Origin: Pseudomonas sp. BMS12
GTDB lineage: Bacteria > Pseudomonadota > Gammaproteobacteria > Pseudomonadales > Pseudomonadaceae
Length of the DNA: 64,000 nucleotides
Assembly (NCBI RefSeq): GCF_001592875.1
Contig: NZ_LSOF01000003.1
Coordinates: 169,633 to 233,632, forward strand
Direction: 5' to 3'
Both the position numbers and the translations under genes were made by a program. The notes under the pieces are model-generated. The model was given only the letters and a program-made list of their open reading frames with translations, was not told the DNA's origin and made no database searches. Below, piece by piece: positions 1 through 10,256 of this stretch; within the stretch, counting starts at the first letter, position 1; every line of letters starts with the position of its first letter.

Positions 1-232
1 CAACATGGGCTATGTCGACGCCCTGCGCGAAGTCAGCCGCGAAGGTGAGCAGTACAGCTGGTGGCCGGACAGCGAGCAGGCGGAGATGCTCAATCTCGGC
101 TGGCGCTTCGACTACCAGCTGTTGACGCCCGGCATGCGCCGGGTGGTGCGCAATGCCAAGCTGCCACGTCAACCACGCTTCTCCCAGCACGCACCGCTGA
201 TTGTCGACTACGACTGGCTGCTCAGTATCTGA
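1..232 (+). CDS. crc: Catabolite repression control protein Crc, C-terminal part
   Basis: Only the last ~76 residues are present; the reading frame is open to the left edge, so the gene starts outside the window. The visible segment (GYVDALREVSREGEQYSWWP, then LGWRFDYQLLTP, ending QHAPLIVDYDW) matches the end of Pseudomonas Crc, an exonuclease III/EEP-fold protein. From family knowledge, Crc has lost nuclease activity and acts with Hfq to block translation of mRNAs for less preferred carbon sources. The fold's usual terminal SDH catalytic motif reads SQHAPL here (Ser-Gln-His), as expected for non-catalytic Crc. An exonuclease III paralogue is the main alternative, but it would normally keep Asp at that site. 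The next gene converges on it 18 bases downstream. Confidence 0.9.
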   Translation, partial: NMGYVDALREVSREGEQYSWWPDSEQAEMLNLGWRFDYQLLTPGMRRVVRNAKLPRQPRFSQHAPLIVDYDWLLSI

Positions 233-250
233 GCAGCCCCATCACAGGCC

Positions 251-1186
251 TCAGGCGCGCAATGCGCCCCAGGCCTTGCCGGCGGCACTCACCAGCAGTA
301 CCAGCAACGCACCGACCAGCACACCAAACAGCGCATTGACCAGCGTTGGCGTCAGTGCGCTCAGCACGCCACCCAGCCCAGACAAGCCGGCCGCCATCTC
401 GGCCCAGTGCTGAATCAGCTCGTGGGCACCGGGGATACCGTGGGTGAGGATGCCCCCACCGACCATGAACATGGCAGCCGTACCGACCACCGACAGCAAC
501 TTCATCAGCCAGGGTGCCAGCCACAGAAGGCCGCACCCCAGGCTTTGCGCTGCGGCGCTGGCGCGCTGACTCAGATAGAGCCCGGCGTCGTCCAGCTTGA
601 CGATGCCCGCCACCAGCCCATAGACGCCCACGGTTATCAGCAGGGCGATGCCCGAGAGCACAATGGCCTGCTGCAGAAAGGCCTGCTCGGCCACCACACC
701 CAAGGCGATGGCAATAATTTCGGCGGAGAGAATGAAGTCGGTACGCACCGCGCCCTTGATCTTGTTCCTCTCGAAAGCCTGCATGTCCACCGCCGGATCA
801 CTCAGCGCCTGCACATGCTCGGCATGGTGCTTTTGCTCCTCATCCTGGCTGTGGAGGAACTTGTGCGCCAGCTTCTCGAAGCCCTCGAAGCAGAGGAAGG
901 CGCCCCCCAGCATCAGCAGCGGGGTTACCAGCCAGGGCGCAAAAGCGCTGATCAGCAACGCCGCCGGCACCAGGATCAGCTTGTTGAGCAGCGAGCCCTT
1001 GGCCACTGCAAAGACCACCGGCAGCTCACGCTCGGCCCTAACACCGGTGACCTGCTGCGCGTTCAACGCCAGATCGTCCCCCAGCACCCCGGCGGTCTTT
1101 TTTGCCGCCACCTTGGTCATCGCCGCAACGTCATCCAGCACGCTGGCAATATCGTCGAGCAGAGTTAGCAGACTGGCTCCGGCCAC
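251..1186 (-). CDS. DUF808 family inner-membrane protein (YedI-like)
   Basis: 311 residues with the typical DUF808/YedI start ([20 protein letters not shown]), then a short soluble stretch and four or more hydrophobic segments (about residues 75-105, 150-200, 225-250 and 280-305). The function of the family is not established. It is an inner-membrane protein by its hydrophobic profile. The start is a GTG chosen because AAAGGAAG lies about seven bases upstream and the N-terminus aligns with the family. It converges with crc and lies 100 bases downstream of a DUF4870 gene, separated from it by an intrinsic terminator, so it is probably transcribed alone. Confidence 0.85.
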   Translation of the reverse strand: MAGASLLTLLDDIASVLDDVAAMTKVAAKKTAGVLGDDLALNAQQVTGVRAERELPVVFAVAKGSLLNKLILVPAALLISAFAPWLVTPLLMLGGAFLCFEGFEKLAHKFLHSQDEEQKHHAEHVQALSDPAVDMQAFERNKIKGAVRTDFILSAEIIAIALGVVAEQAFLQQAIVLSGIALLITVGVYGLVAGIVKLDDAGLYLSQRASAAAQSLGCGLLWLAPWLMKLLSVVGTAAMFMVGGGILTHGIPGAHELIQHWAEMAAGLSGLGGVLSALTPTLVNALFGVLVGALLVLLVSAAGKAWGALRA

Positions 1187-1256
1187 TTCTGACTTCCTTT
1201 TATGAGTGGTTGTAGAAAGGGGCCGCGCGCATGTTCCGATCTCGCCACGGCCACAG

Positions 1257-1280
1257 CAAAAGGCCCCGCATGCGGGGCCC
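1257..1280 (-). terminator. Intrinsic terminator after the DUF4870 gene
   Basis: GGCCCCGCA/TGCGGGGCC is a perfect 18-base palindrome at 1262-1279. On the minus strand it is followed by TTTT. It lies just after the stop of the DUF4870 gene and ends that transcript before the DUF808 gene. Confidence 0.75.
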
Positions 1281-1285
1281 GAAAG

Positions 1286-1651
1286 TCACTTGATCAAGCG
1301 CCAACACAGCGGATAGCGATAGGCCTGACCCTCGTTGGCCTTGATCCCGGCAATGATGGTCAACACCAGCGCAGCCAGACCCAGCAGCGGCAATAGCAGG
1401 AAGCCGATCACCACCACGGCCAACAGAATGCATACCAACGCGGCAATGGACACCGTGATATGAAAATTCAACGCCTCCTTGCCCTGATCATCGACGAAAG
1501 GATCGAGATCGCGCTTGAGCTGCCAGACGATCAACGGACCTAGCAGGTTACCGAAGGGAATCAGCAGCCCGGCAAAGGCGGCGAAGTGACAGAACATCGC
1601 CCACTGACGGGCTTCCTGACTCGGGGTGGGACTGAGGTTCTGCTCTTCCAT
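1286..1651 (-). CDS. DUF4870 domain membrane protein
   Basis: 121 residues: a short polar N-terminus with ARQWAMFCHFAAFAGLLIPFG, then three hydrophobic segments and GIKANEGQAYRYP near the end, the layout of DUF4870 (Tic20-like) small membrane proteins. Biochemical function is unknown. It follows rph on the same strand with a 24-base gap, so it is probably co-transcribed with rph. A gene of this family occupies the place between crc and rph in P. aeruginosa as well, as far as I recall. A purine-rich GGAGAGA stretch lies just upstream of the ATG. Confidence 0.85.
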   Translation of the reverse strand: MEEQNLSPTPSQEARQWAMFCHFAAFAGLLIPFGNLLGPLIVWQLKRDLDPFVDDQGKEALNFHITVSIAALVCILLAVVVIGFLLLPLLGLAALVLTIIAGIKANEGQAYRYPLCWRLIK

Positions 1652-1675
1652 GGGTCTCTCCGCGGGTGGTTGTGA

Positions 1676-2395
1676 TCAGTCCGCCAGGCTGGCGCGCTGC
1701 AGTTCGAACAGCTCGCGCACACCCTGCTGGGCCAAGGCCAGCATGGCATTCAGTTCTTCCGGCTGGAAGGGGGCGCCCTCGGCAGTGCCCTGCACCTCGA
1801 TGAAGCCACCGGCGTCGGTCATCACCACGTTGAGGTCGGTCTCGGCCGCCGAGTCCTCCAGATAATCCAGGTCCAGCACCGGCTCGCCCTGATAGATGCC
1901 TACCGACACTGCGGCGACCATCTGCTTGAGCGGCTCGCCCTTGAGCGCACCGCGCTTCTTCAGCACTTTCAAGGCATCGGCCACGGCCACCATGGCGCCA
2001 GTGATGGAAGCGGTACGGGTGCCGCCATCGGCCTGGATCACATCACAATCGATATAGATGGTGTTCTCGCCCAGCTTGCTCATGTCCAGCGCGGCACGCA
2101 GCGAGCGACCGATCAGACGCTGGATCTCCAGGGTGCGACCACCCTGCTTGCCACGGCTGGCCTCACGAGCATTACGCTCGCCGGTAGCGCGCGGCAGCAT
2201 GCCGTACTCGGCGGTCAACCAGCCCTGCCCTTGGCCCTTGAGAAAGCGCGGCACGCCGGACTCGACGCTGGCGGTGCAAATCACTTTGGTGTCGCCAAAC
2301 TCGACCAGCACCGAACCCTCGGCATGCTTGGTGTAGTTGCGGGTAATGCGCACTGAACGCAACTGGGAGGAAGCACGGCCGCTGGGACGTTTCAT
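1676..2395 (-). CDS. rph: Ribonuclease PH
   Basis: 239 residues, the usual length for RNase PH. It is a phosphate-dependent 3'-to-5' exoribonuclease that trims tRNA 3' ends. The N-terminus MKRPSGR followed by [20 protein letters not shown], the [19 protein letters not shown] segment and [18 protein letters not shown] are family hallmarks. The phosphate-site arginines fall in the [20 protein letters not shown] region. The frame is open further upstream, but the ATG at 2395 gives the family N-terminus; the extension has no similarity. Divergent from yicC across about 150 bases holding both promoters. Confidence 0.96.
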   Translation of the reverse strand: MKRPSGRASSQLRSVRITRNYTKHAEGSVLVEFGDTKVICTASVESGVPRFLKGQGQGWLTAEYGMLPRATGERNAREASRGKQGGRTLEIQRLIGRSLRAALDMSKLGENTIYIDCDVIQADGGTRTASITGAMVAVADALKVLKKRGALKGEPLKQMVAAVSVGIYQGEPVLDLDYLEDSAAETDLNVVMTDAGGFIEVQGTAEGAPFQPEELNAMLALAQQGVRELFELQRASLAD

Positions 2396-2544
2396 CTGCT
2401 GATACCTGTAGGAAAGCGAAAATCTCGGGCATCGCCGACACCCGAATCTGCCGGCATTATAGCCCCGCGCCGCCGCGGATTGGGCCGGCGGTCGCACTGC
2501 GCTACAATCTCGCGCCTCATTCGTCAGTCCACGAGGTTCTCTCC

Positions 2545-4069
<1,525 letters not shown>

Positions 4070-4173
4070 CCGCCAGCGAAAGGCCTTCCCTTAATGCTGG
4101 TGATTTTTTAGACTATCCAGTCCGCTCGCCCATCCGGGCCCAGCTTTATCTGCTATTTGCCACGAGGAACACC

Positions 4174-4437
4174 ATGGCCCGCGTTACCGTTGAAGACTGC
4201 CTGGACAACGTCGATAACCGCTTCGAGCTGGTCATGCTGGCCACCAAGCGTTCCCGTCAACTGGCCACCGGCGGCAAAGAGCCCAAGGTAGCCTGGGAAA
4301 ACGACAAGCCGACCGTGGTTGCCCTGCGCGAAATCGCCGCCGGCCTGGTCGACTCCGAGTTCGTCGCCCAGGAAGACCTGGTCGAAGAAGAGCCGCTGTT
4401 CGTCTCCTTCGAGGAAGAGGCCAACGAGCCTCTGTAA
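4174..4437 (+). CDS. rpoZ: DNA-directed RNA polymerase subunit omega
   Basis: 87 residues beginning [20 protein letters not shown], with the conserved LATKRSRQL and [10 protein letters not shown] segments and an acidic tail ([10 protein letters not shown]). Omega helps fold and load the beta-prime subunit and, from work in E. coli, contributes to the ppGpp binding site of RNA polymerase. A 104-base gap after gmk leaves room for a promoter of its own; spoT follows after 63 bases. Confidence 0.97.
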   Translation: MARVTVEDCLDNVDNRFELVMLATKRSRQLATGGKEPKVAWENDKPTVVALREIAAGLVDSEFVAQEDLVEEEPLFVSFEEEANEPL

Positions 4438-4487
4438 GCCTATGCCTGGTCGACGTCTCGCGGCACCGGGTCCCCATCCAGCACGGC

Positions 4488-4496
4488 AGGAGGTGA
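4488..4496 (+). promoter_or_regulatory. Strong Shine-Dalgarno that fixes the spoT TTG start
   Basis: AGGAGGTGA is a near-perfect anti-16S match. Seven bases separate AGGAGG from a TTG codon at 4501. No ATG or GTG in frame gives the conserved N-terminus, so this site decides the start of spoT. Confidence 0.85.
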
Positions 4497-4500
4497 AATC

Positions 4501-6609
4501 TTGCCGAGCATAGACGGACTCGCCGACAGGCTCTCGACCTACCTGGCCGCGGATCAGGTCAACCTGGTTCGCCGCGCCTATTTCTACGCCGAGCAGGCGC
4601 ATGACGGGCAGCGCCGCCGCAGCGGCGAAGCCTACGTCACCCATCCTCTCGCCGTGGCCAGCATCCTCGCCGACATGCACATGGACCATCAGAGCCTGAT
4701 GGCCGCAATGCTGCATGACGTGATCGAAGACACCGGCATCGCCAAAGAAGCGCTCACCAGTCAATTCGGCGAAACTGTCGCGGAACTGGTGGACGGGGTC
4801 AGCAAGCTGACCCAGATGAACTTCGAAACCAAGGCCGAGGCCCAGGCCGAGAACTTCCAGAAGATGGCCATGGCCATGGCCCGCGATATTCGCGTGATCC
4901 TGGTCAAGCTGGCCGACCGCCTGCACAACATGCGTACCCTGGAAGTGCTGTCCGGCGAGAAGCGCCGGCGCATCGCCAAGGAAACCCTGGAAATCTACGC
5001 CCCCATCGCCAACCGGCTGGGCATGCACAGCATGCGCGTGGAGTTCGAGGATCTCGGCTTCAAGGCCATGCACCCGATGCGCTCCGAGCGCATCCGCACC
5101 GCCGTGCGCCGCGCCCGCGGCAACCGCAAGGAAATCGTCGCCAAGATCGAGGAGTCCATACTCGCCTGCCTGCAGCGCGAAGGCCTGCAGGGCGAGGTGA
5201 CCGGGCGCGAGAAGCACCTGTACAGCATCTACCAGAAGATGCGCGGCAAGCGCCGGGCGTTCAACGAGATCATGGACGTCTACGCCTTCCGCATCGTGGT
5301 CGACAAGGTCGACACCTGCTACCGCGTGCTCGGCGCCGTGCACAACCTGTACAAGCCGCTACCCGGCCGCTTCAAGGACTACATCGCCATCCCCAAGGCC
5401 AACGGCTACCAGTCACTGCACACCACATTGTTCGGCATGCACGGCGTCCCCATTGAGATCCAGATCCGCACCCGCGAGATGGAGGAGATGGCCAACAACG
5501 GCATTGCCGCACACTGGCTGTACAAATCGGATGCCGACGAAGCGCCCAAGGGTAACCACGCCCGCGCCCGCCAGTGGGTCAAGGGTGTGCTGGAAATGCA
5601 GCAGCGCGCCGGCAACTCGCTGGAGTTCATCGAAAGCGTGAAGATCGACCTGTTCCCCGACGAGGTCTACGTCTTCACCCCGAAAGGCAAGATCATGGAG
5701 CTTCCCAAAGGCTCCACCGCGGTCGACTTCGCCTACGCCGTGCATACCGACGTCGGCAACAGCTGCATCGCCTGCCGCATCAACCGCCGCCTGGCGCCGC
5801 TGTCGCAAGCCCTGGAAAGCGGCTCGACGGTGGAAATCGTCACTGCCCCCGGCGCCCGCTCCAATCCGGCCTGGCTCAACTTCGTGGTCACCGGCAAGGC
5901 ACGCACGCATATTCGCCACGCCCTCAAGCTGCAACGCCGCTCGGAGTCCATCAGCCTGGGCGAGCGCCTGCTGAACAAGACCCTGGCCGGCTTCGACAGC
6001 CATCTGGAAAAAATCGGCGCAGAACGCATCCAGACCGTGCTGGCCGAGTATCGCCACGAGGTGATCGAAGACCTGCTGGAAGACATCGGCCTGGGCAACC
6101 GCATGGCCTACGTGGTGGCGCGCCGTCTGCTGGCCGAGAGTGGCGACGCCGCGCCCAGCCCGGACGGCCCACTGGCCATCCGCGGCACCGAGGGCCTGGT
6201 GCTGAATTACGCCAAGTGCTGCACACCGATCCCCGGCGATCCGATCGTCGGCCATCTGTCGGCCGGCAAGGGCATGGTGGTGCATCTGGAGAGCTGCCGG
6301 AACATCGCCGACATCCGCAACAACCCGGAGAAATGCATCCAGCTCAACTGGGCCAAGGATGTCGCCGGCGAATTCAACGTCGAGCTGCGCGTCGAACTGG
6401 AACACCAGCGCGGCCTGATCGCCCTGCTGGCCAGCAGCGTCAACGCCGCCGACGGCAACATCGAGAAGATCGGCATGGACGAGCGCGATGGCCGCATCAG
6501 TGTGGTCCAGCTGGTCATCAGCGTGCACGACCGCGTCCACCTGGCCCGCGTGATCAAGAAACTGCGCGCGCTCGCTGGCGTGATCCGTATTACCCGGGTC
6601 AAGGCCTGA
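4501..6609 (+). CDS. spoT: Bifunctional (p)ppGpp synthetase/hydrolase SpoT
   Basis: 702 residues. The N-terminal HD hydrolase has HDVIED (His72-Asp73, Glu76-Asp77) and VKLADRLHNMRTL (about 135-147). The synthetase domain carries RFKD at 290-293, the signature of bifunctional or SpoT-type enzymes rather than RelA, and NGYQSLHTT at 301-309. TGS (about 385-450), helical and zinc-finger-like segments (NYAKCCTPIPGDPIVGH) and a C-terminal ACT domain (about 628-700) follow. It makes and degrades the alarmone ppGpp. Start is TTG behind a very strong ribosome site. A 60-base gap leads to ridA; the spoT-ridA pair is common in proteobacteria. Confidence 0.97.
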   Translation: MPSIDGLADRLSTYLAADQVNLVRRAYFYAEQAHDGQRRRSGEAYVTHPLAVASILADMHMDHQSLMAAMLHDVIEDTGIAKEALTSQFGETVAELVDGVSKLTQMNFETKAEAQAENFQKMAMAMARDIRVILVKLADRLHNMRTLEVLSGEKRRRIAKETLEIYAPIANRLGMHSMRVEFEDLGFKAMHPMRSERIRTAVRRARGNRKEIVAKIEESILACLQREGLQGEVTGREKHLYSIYQKMRGKRRAFNEIMDVYAFRIVVDKVDTCYRVLGAVHNLYKPLPGRFKDYIAIPKANGYQSLHTTLFGMHGVPIEIQIRTREMEEMANNGIAAHWLYKSDADEAPKGNHARARQWVKGVLEMQQRAGNSLEFIESVKIDLFPDEVYVFTPKGKIMELPKGSTAVDFAYAVHTDVGNSCIACRINRRLAPLSQALESGSTVEIVTAPGARSNPAWLNFVVTGKARTHIRHALKLQRRSESISLGERLLNKTLAGFDSHLEKIGAERIQTVLAEYRHEVIEDLLEDIGLGNRMAYVVARRLLAESGDAAPSPDGPLAIRGTEGLVLNYAKCCTPIPGDPIVGHLSAGKGMVVHLESCRNIADIRNNPEKCIQLNWAKDVAGEFNVELRVELEHQRGLIALLASSVNAADGNIEKIGMDERDGRISVVQLVISVHDRVHLARVIKKLRALAGVIRITRVKA

Positions 6610-6669
6610 GCGCCAGCTGCTGGCATGTCCGCGGCCCCATCAACAACCTACGCCAACTAAGGAAACCCC

Positions 6670-7050
6670 ATGAGCAAGACCGTCATCACCTCGCCCGACG
6701 CACCAGCAGCCATCGGCACCTACTCCCAGGCCATCAAGGCCGGCAACACCGTCTACCTGTCCGGGCAGATCCCGCTCGACCCGAAGACCATGGAGCTGGT
6801 GCAAGGCTTCGAGGAGCAGACCGTACAGGTGTTCGAGAACCTCAAGGCAGTCATCACCACCGCCGGCGGCAGCTTCAAGGACGTGGTCAAGCTGAACATC
6901 TTCCTCACCGACCTGTCCCACTTCGCCAAGGTCAACGAGATCATGGGCCGCTACTTCGAGCAGCCCTACCCGGCCCGTGCCGCCATTGGCGTAGCCGCGC
7001 TGCCGCGTGGCTCGCTGGTGGAAATGGACGGCATCCTGGTCATCGACTAA
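6670..7050 (+). CDS. ridA: RidA family enamine/imine deaminase
   Basis: 126 residues. Hydrolyses reactive 2-aminoacrylate and related enamines made by PLP enzymes such as threonine dehydratase (an ilvA is encoded at about 26.6 kb). The YjgF/YER057c/UK114 signature is present: the catalytic Arg is Arg103 in [14 protein letters not shown], and [10 protein letters not shown] and LSGQIPLDP lie in the N-terminal half. Directly downstream of spoT and five bases ahead of a lipoprotein gene, so probably one transcript. Confidence 0.95.
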   Translation: MSKTVITSPDAPAAIGTYSQAIKAGNTVYLSGQIPLDPKTMELVQGFEEQTVQVFENLKAVITTAGGSFKDVVKLNIFLTDLSHFAKVNEIMGRYFEQPYPARAAIGVAALPRGSLVEMDGILVID

Positions 7051-7055
7051 GCCCC

Positions 7056-7790
7056 ATGCGCCGCCTCGCCGCCCTGCTCCTGTGCGCCGGTCTGCTGACC
7101 GGCTGTGCGGGCTCGGGCGGCAGCCCCGATGGCACCTGGATCAACCAGTCGATCGTCGAGGAGGCACGCCAGGGCGGGCCACTGCGCGAAGCCCTGCTGG
7201 CCTACGGCCCTGTGCTGGAATGGCAGTTCGATAGCGGACGCAGCCTGGCGACCTACAGCAATGGCTTCGAGAGTCCGCAAGGCCGCCTGGATATTGGCGA
7301 TGCCGGCCAGTTGACCGTCGCTTATCAGGGCGGCTTTGAGGAACACCTGAAGCTGCAGGATGACCAGCTGATACAGCTGGCCGGCGCTCAAGGCCCGCAG
7401 CAGCAATTCAGCCGCGCCAGCCATGACGTCGCCCTCGGCGCCCCCATCGGCAGCAGCTTCGAATGGGTACTGTACGAGGCTTACCTCGGTGGCAAATGGC
7501 TGATCCGCGAAGGCCAGGGCCAAGGCGGACTGGTGCTGTTCCACCCGGACGGCAGCCTGGAAGGCCTGCCCGGCGCCGAACGTTATGCTCTGTGTCTGGC
7601 CGGCGACTGTGCCTCGATGGCCGGCGACAACGACAGCCTGTGGCTGCAGCTCGGCGAGCAGGGCGCACCCTGGATCTTCCAGCGCGAAGGCGAGCAGCTG
7701 CGCATCCTCGAAGCCTTCAACGCCGCGGCCCCGGATGAAATACCGGAATACCGCCCCGGGCGCCTGACCTGGTTATTGCAGCGCGACTGA
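7056..7790 (+). CDS. Uncharacterised lipoprotein
   Basis: 244 residues. A short lipoprotein signal ends in the lipobox LTGC with the acylated Cys at residue 17, followed by Gly/Ser. No aspartate follows Cys17, so outer-membrane sorting is likely. The mature part has repeated short beta-strand-like segments (WINQSIVEEA, LEWQFDSGRS, WIFQREGEQLRILEAF), suggesting a small beta-rich domain; I do not recognise a family. Only five bases after ridA, so likely translated from the same message. Its last 18 bases overlap the convergent thioredoxin-like gene. Confidence 0.75.
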   Translation: MRRLAALLLCAGLLTGCAGSGGSPDGTWINQSIVEEARQGGPLREALLAYGPVLEWQFDSGRSLATYSNGFESPQGRLDIGDAGQLTVAYQGGFEEHLKLQDDQLIQLAGAQGPQQQFSRASHDVALGAPIGSSFEWVLYEAYLGGKWLIREGQGQGGLVLFHPDGSLEGLPGAERYALCLAGDCASMAGDNDSLWLQLGEQGAPWIFQREGEQLRILEAFNAAAPDEIPEYRPGRLTWLLQRD

Positions 7791-8369
7791 ATCCGCGCCC
7801 CGCGCCTTTGCCCAGTCGCAGAAGCAGCCCACCGCCAGATTGCTGTCCGCATGCACCTGCCGCCCCGCCTGCAGCGCCTCGAGAATCGGCTCGATGAAGC
7901 TGTTGCTGGAGGTACAGAGCGCGCCCTCGCTGTAAGGCCCGAAATAGGCCAGATTGCCCTCACGGTCCCAGATCGCCACCGCCGGACTGGCCGGCAACTG
8001 CTCACTGCCCAGCAATCCCTCCAGCGGCTGCAAGGCCTGCAGGTTGTCGGGCAGACGGCCCTGACTACCCGCCTTCTGCACCGAGTAGAACCTCACCCCA
8101 CGCGGCGCATAGTTCTGCAGCAGCTCGCCAAGGTGCTGCTGATTGCCGACATTGCACGGACAGCCCGGGTCCCAGAAGTGCACTAGGCGAATCGGTCCCG
8201 GCCCGGCCAGCTCGGCCGGCAGGCGTAGCTGGCTACCCGCGAACAGCTCCGTACGCGCCTCGAACGGCCGGATATAGCGCACCTGGAACCACCAGAACGC
8301 GGCCAGCATGGCGCCCAGCCAGAAGATGGCGAGCAGGCTGGCGAGCAGGGTCTTGCGTGACGACGACAT
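7773..8369 (-). CDS. Membrane-anchored thioredoxin-like protein (DUF6436-like)
   Basis: 198 residues. One N-terminal transmembrane anchor (about 8-28) with a positively charged start, then a periplasmic thioredoxin-fold domain: LVHFWDPGCPCNVGNQQHL carries a CPC motif where thioredoxins have CxxC, and GVRFYSVQKAG and SPAVAIWDREGNLAYFGPYS match the later strands. Two further Cys lie near the C-terminus (GCFCDW). A CxC active site suggests disulphide isomerase or reductase-like chemistry; that is inference. The chosen ATG lacks a clear ribosome site; a GTG 45 bases upstream is the alternative. Converges on the lipoprotein gene with an 18-base overlap. Confidence 0.75.
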   Translation of the reverse strand: MSSSRKTLLASLLAIFWLGAMLAAFWWFQVRYIRPFEARTELFAGSQLRLPAELAGPGPIRLVHFWDPGCPCNVGNQQHLGELLQNYAPRGVRFYSVQKAGSQGRLPDNLQALQPLEGLLGSEQLPASPAVAIWDREGNLAYFGPYSEGALCTSSNSFIEPILEALQAGRQVHADSNLAVGCFCDWAKARGADSVALQ

Positions 8370-8458
8370 GAGCGGGAAATATCGAATCGGGGCGCCTAGC
8401 TTGCCATGCCGCACCCGACAGCTGAATATCGGCGCTTGCCCACTGCCTCGAATACGCC

Positions 8459-9418
8459 ATGACCGCCATGCCCAAATCCCCGACGGAACCCTTTCAGGCC
8501 GAGCGTCTGCGTGCCAGCCTGCGACCCTTGGCCGCAGGGCAAGCCTTGAGCGCGGAGGCCCTGGCCTATCAACGCCATTACGGTCTGGATTTGCCCCAGC
8601 ACCCGGCGGTGCGCAGCCGCCTGGGCAGCTTCACCAGCGACGGCCTCGACCTGGTCGCCCAGCTCTGGCTACCACCCGAGCCGCAGGCGACGCTGATCCT
8701 GCTGCACGGTTACTACGACCACATGGGCCTGTACCGCCATGTGATCGACTGGGCGCTGAGCCTGAACCTCGCCGCGCTGGCCTTCGACCTGCCCGGCCAC
8801 GGCCTGTCCGCCGGGCCACGCGCCAGCATCGATGACTTCGCCAGCTACCAGCGCGCGCTGCACGGGCTGCTCGACGAGGCCGCCAGCCTCGACCTGCCGC
8901 AACCCTGGCACCTGTGCGGGCAAAGCACCGGTGGCGCCATCCTGCTCGATTACCTGCTGACCGGCGCGCCGCGCCCCGAGCCCGGCGCCACCATTCTTCT
9001 GGCTCCGCTGGTACGGCCGCGCGCCTGGGGCCTGTCGAAACTCAGTTACCACCTGCTGAGTCCGTTCAAGTCGGCGATTCCGCGACGCTTCTCGGCCAAC
9101 TCCAGCGACCCGGCGTTCCTCGACTTCCTGCAAAACCGCGATCCCTTGCAGCCCCGCAACCTGCCGACTGCCTGGGTCGGCGCCCTGGCGCGCTGGATTC
9201 CTCGCATCGAGCGCGCGCAGCGCAGCGCCCTGCAGCCCCTGGTGGTGCAAGGCGAGGACGATATGACGGTGGACTGGAGGCACAACCTGGCGGTGTTGCA
9301 GGCCAAGTTCGATCAGCCGCAGATTCTGCGCATCCCCGGTGCCCGCCATCACCTGGCCAACGAGCATGAGGATATCCGCAAGCGCTACTTCGCCTTTCTC
9401 AGCGAGCGCCTGCGCTAG
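8459..9418 (+). CDS. Alpha/beta hydrolase (monoacylglycerol lipase/lysophospholipase-like)
   Basis: 319 residues. LLHGYYDHMGLYRHVIDW (oxyanion region, about 81-98), AFDLPGHGLSAG (108-119) and the nucleophile elbow GQSTGG with Ser156 identify a serine hydrolase of the Hydrolase_4 (PF12146) type. Likely acid residue in VVQGEDDMTVDW and catalytic His in PGARHHLANE near the C-terminus. No signal peptide is visible, so it is cytoplasmic. Substrate is unknown; acylglycerol or lysophospholipid is the usual guess for this family. Confidence 0.85.
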   Translation: MTAMPKSPTEPFQAERLRASLRPLAAGQALSAEALAYQRHYGLDLPQHPAVRSRLGSFTSDGLDLVAQLWLPPEPQATLILLHGYYDHMGLYRHVIDWALSLNLAALAFDLPGHGLSAGPRASIDDFASYQRALHGLLDEAASLDLPQPWHLCGQSTGGAILLDYLLTGAPRPEPGATILLAPLVRPRAWGLSKLSYHLLSPFKSAIPRRFSANSSDPAFLDFLQNRDPLQPRNLPTAWVGALARWIPRIERAQRSALQPLVVQGEDDMTVDWRHNLAVLQAKFDQPQILRIPGARHHLANEHEDIRKRYFAFLSERLR

Positions 9419-9425
9419 CCGCTAA

Positions 9426-10193
9426 TCAGATGCCCTGCTGCGCCGGCTCCAGGCCCTGTGCCGACTGCCCCACGGCCAGCGCGGCGCGCAGTGCCACCAG
9501 GGCGGCTTGGTAATAGGCCTGACCGCCGGGGGACTGGGCGAAGGTGACGAACTCTTCCAGCTCCGGGTCGGACAGCTCGCGATAGACATACAGCAGGGTG
9601 TCATCGATCTGTCCCTCGATCTCGCCGAGCAGGCGCTGACGCTGCCCCTGCACCAGCAGCTGGGTCTGCGCCTCGCCGAAAAGGCCCGGCACCATCGAAC
9701 TCAGGCTGTCGGCGGCCACACCGGCCAGCGCCAGGCTGACCTCGGCACCGGCCTGACTGGCGGGCAGCGCCTGGGCCAGATGGCGAATCAGCAGGCGGCG
9801 CGTGGCATCGGCCTGGCTCGCCGGCAGTCCCTGCGCGTGGGCAGCCAACTGCTCGCGACTGGTGGCCTGGATCTCGGCGGCCACCACCTTGCGGCCCAGC
9901 GCCGACTCGAAGAACTGCAGCGCCGGACGCGGGTCGGCCAGCTCCATGCGCAACGCGGCCTGAGCTCGCTGCTCCATGGCCCTGGGCTCGAAGCGACGAT
10001 TGCTGTTGTCCACCAGGGCCTGGAACACCCCCGGCGGCAAGCTGGGCTGATAACGCTGCTGGGCCGCCTGCAAGGCATCGTTGAAATGCGCGCGCTGCTG
10101 CGGCCAGCCGGCACTCTGATAGAGGCTGGCGTGATCGTCGGCGAAGCTAGGAAAGCTGCACAGCAGCAATAGCAGGGTGAAAACGGCGCGCAT
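9426..10193 (-). CDS. DUF2059 domain periplasmic protein
   Basis: 255 residues with a clear signal peptide (MRAVFTLLLLLCSFPSFA, cleavage near residue 18). The C-terminal half (YVYRELSDPELEEFVTFAQS, then GGQAYYQAALVALRAAL) is the DUF2059 pattern, helical and of unknown function. The start is supported by AGGAG seven bases upstream; the frame stays open far upstream but that part runs antisense to the 2OG oxygenase gene. Divergent from that gene with 63 bases between them. Confidence 0.8.
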   Translation of the reverse strand: MRAVFTLLLLLCSFPSFADDHASLYQSAGWPQQRAHFNDALQAAQQRYQPSLPPGVFQALVDNSNRRFEPRAMEQRAQAALRMELADPRPALQFFESALGRKVVAAEIQATSREQLAAHAQGLPASQADATRRLLIRHLAQALPASQAGAEVSLALAGVAADSLSSMVPGLFGEAQTQLLVQGQRQRLLGEIEGQIDDTLLYVYRELSDPELEEFVTFAQSPGGQAYYQAALVALRAALAVGQSAQGLEPAQQGI

Positions 10194-10256
10194 GGGGGAC
10201 TCCTGTCTGGCGCGGCTATTGTAGGGCGCCGCCGCCGGCACTGATAGAATCCCGCC

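Noticed and set aside
5574..7790. 738-codon plus-strand frame running through spoT, ridA and the lipoprotein gene
   Set aside because: Only the last 244 codons are a gene (the lipoprotein). The upstream part is an alternative frame of spoT and ridA rich in Arg and Pro.
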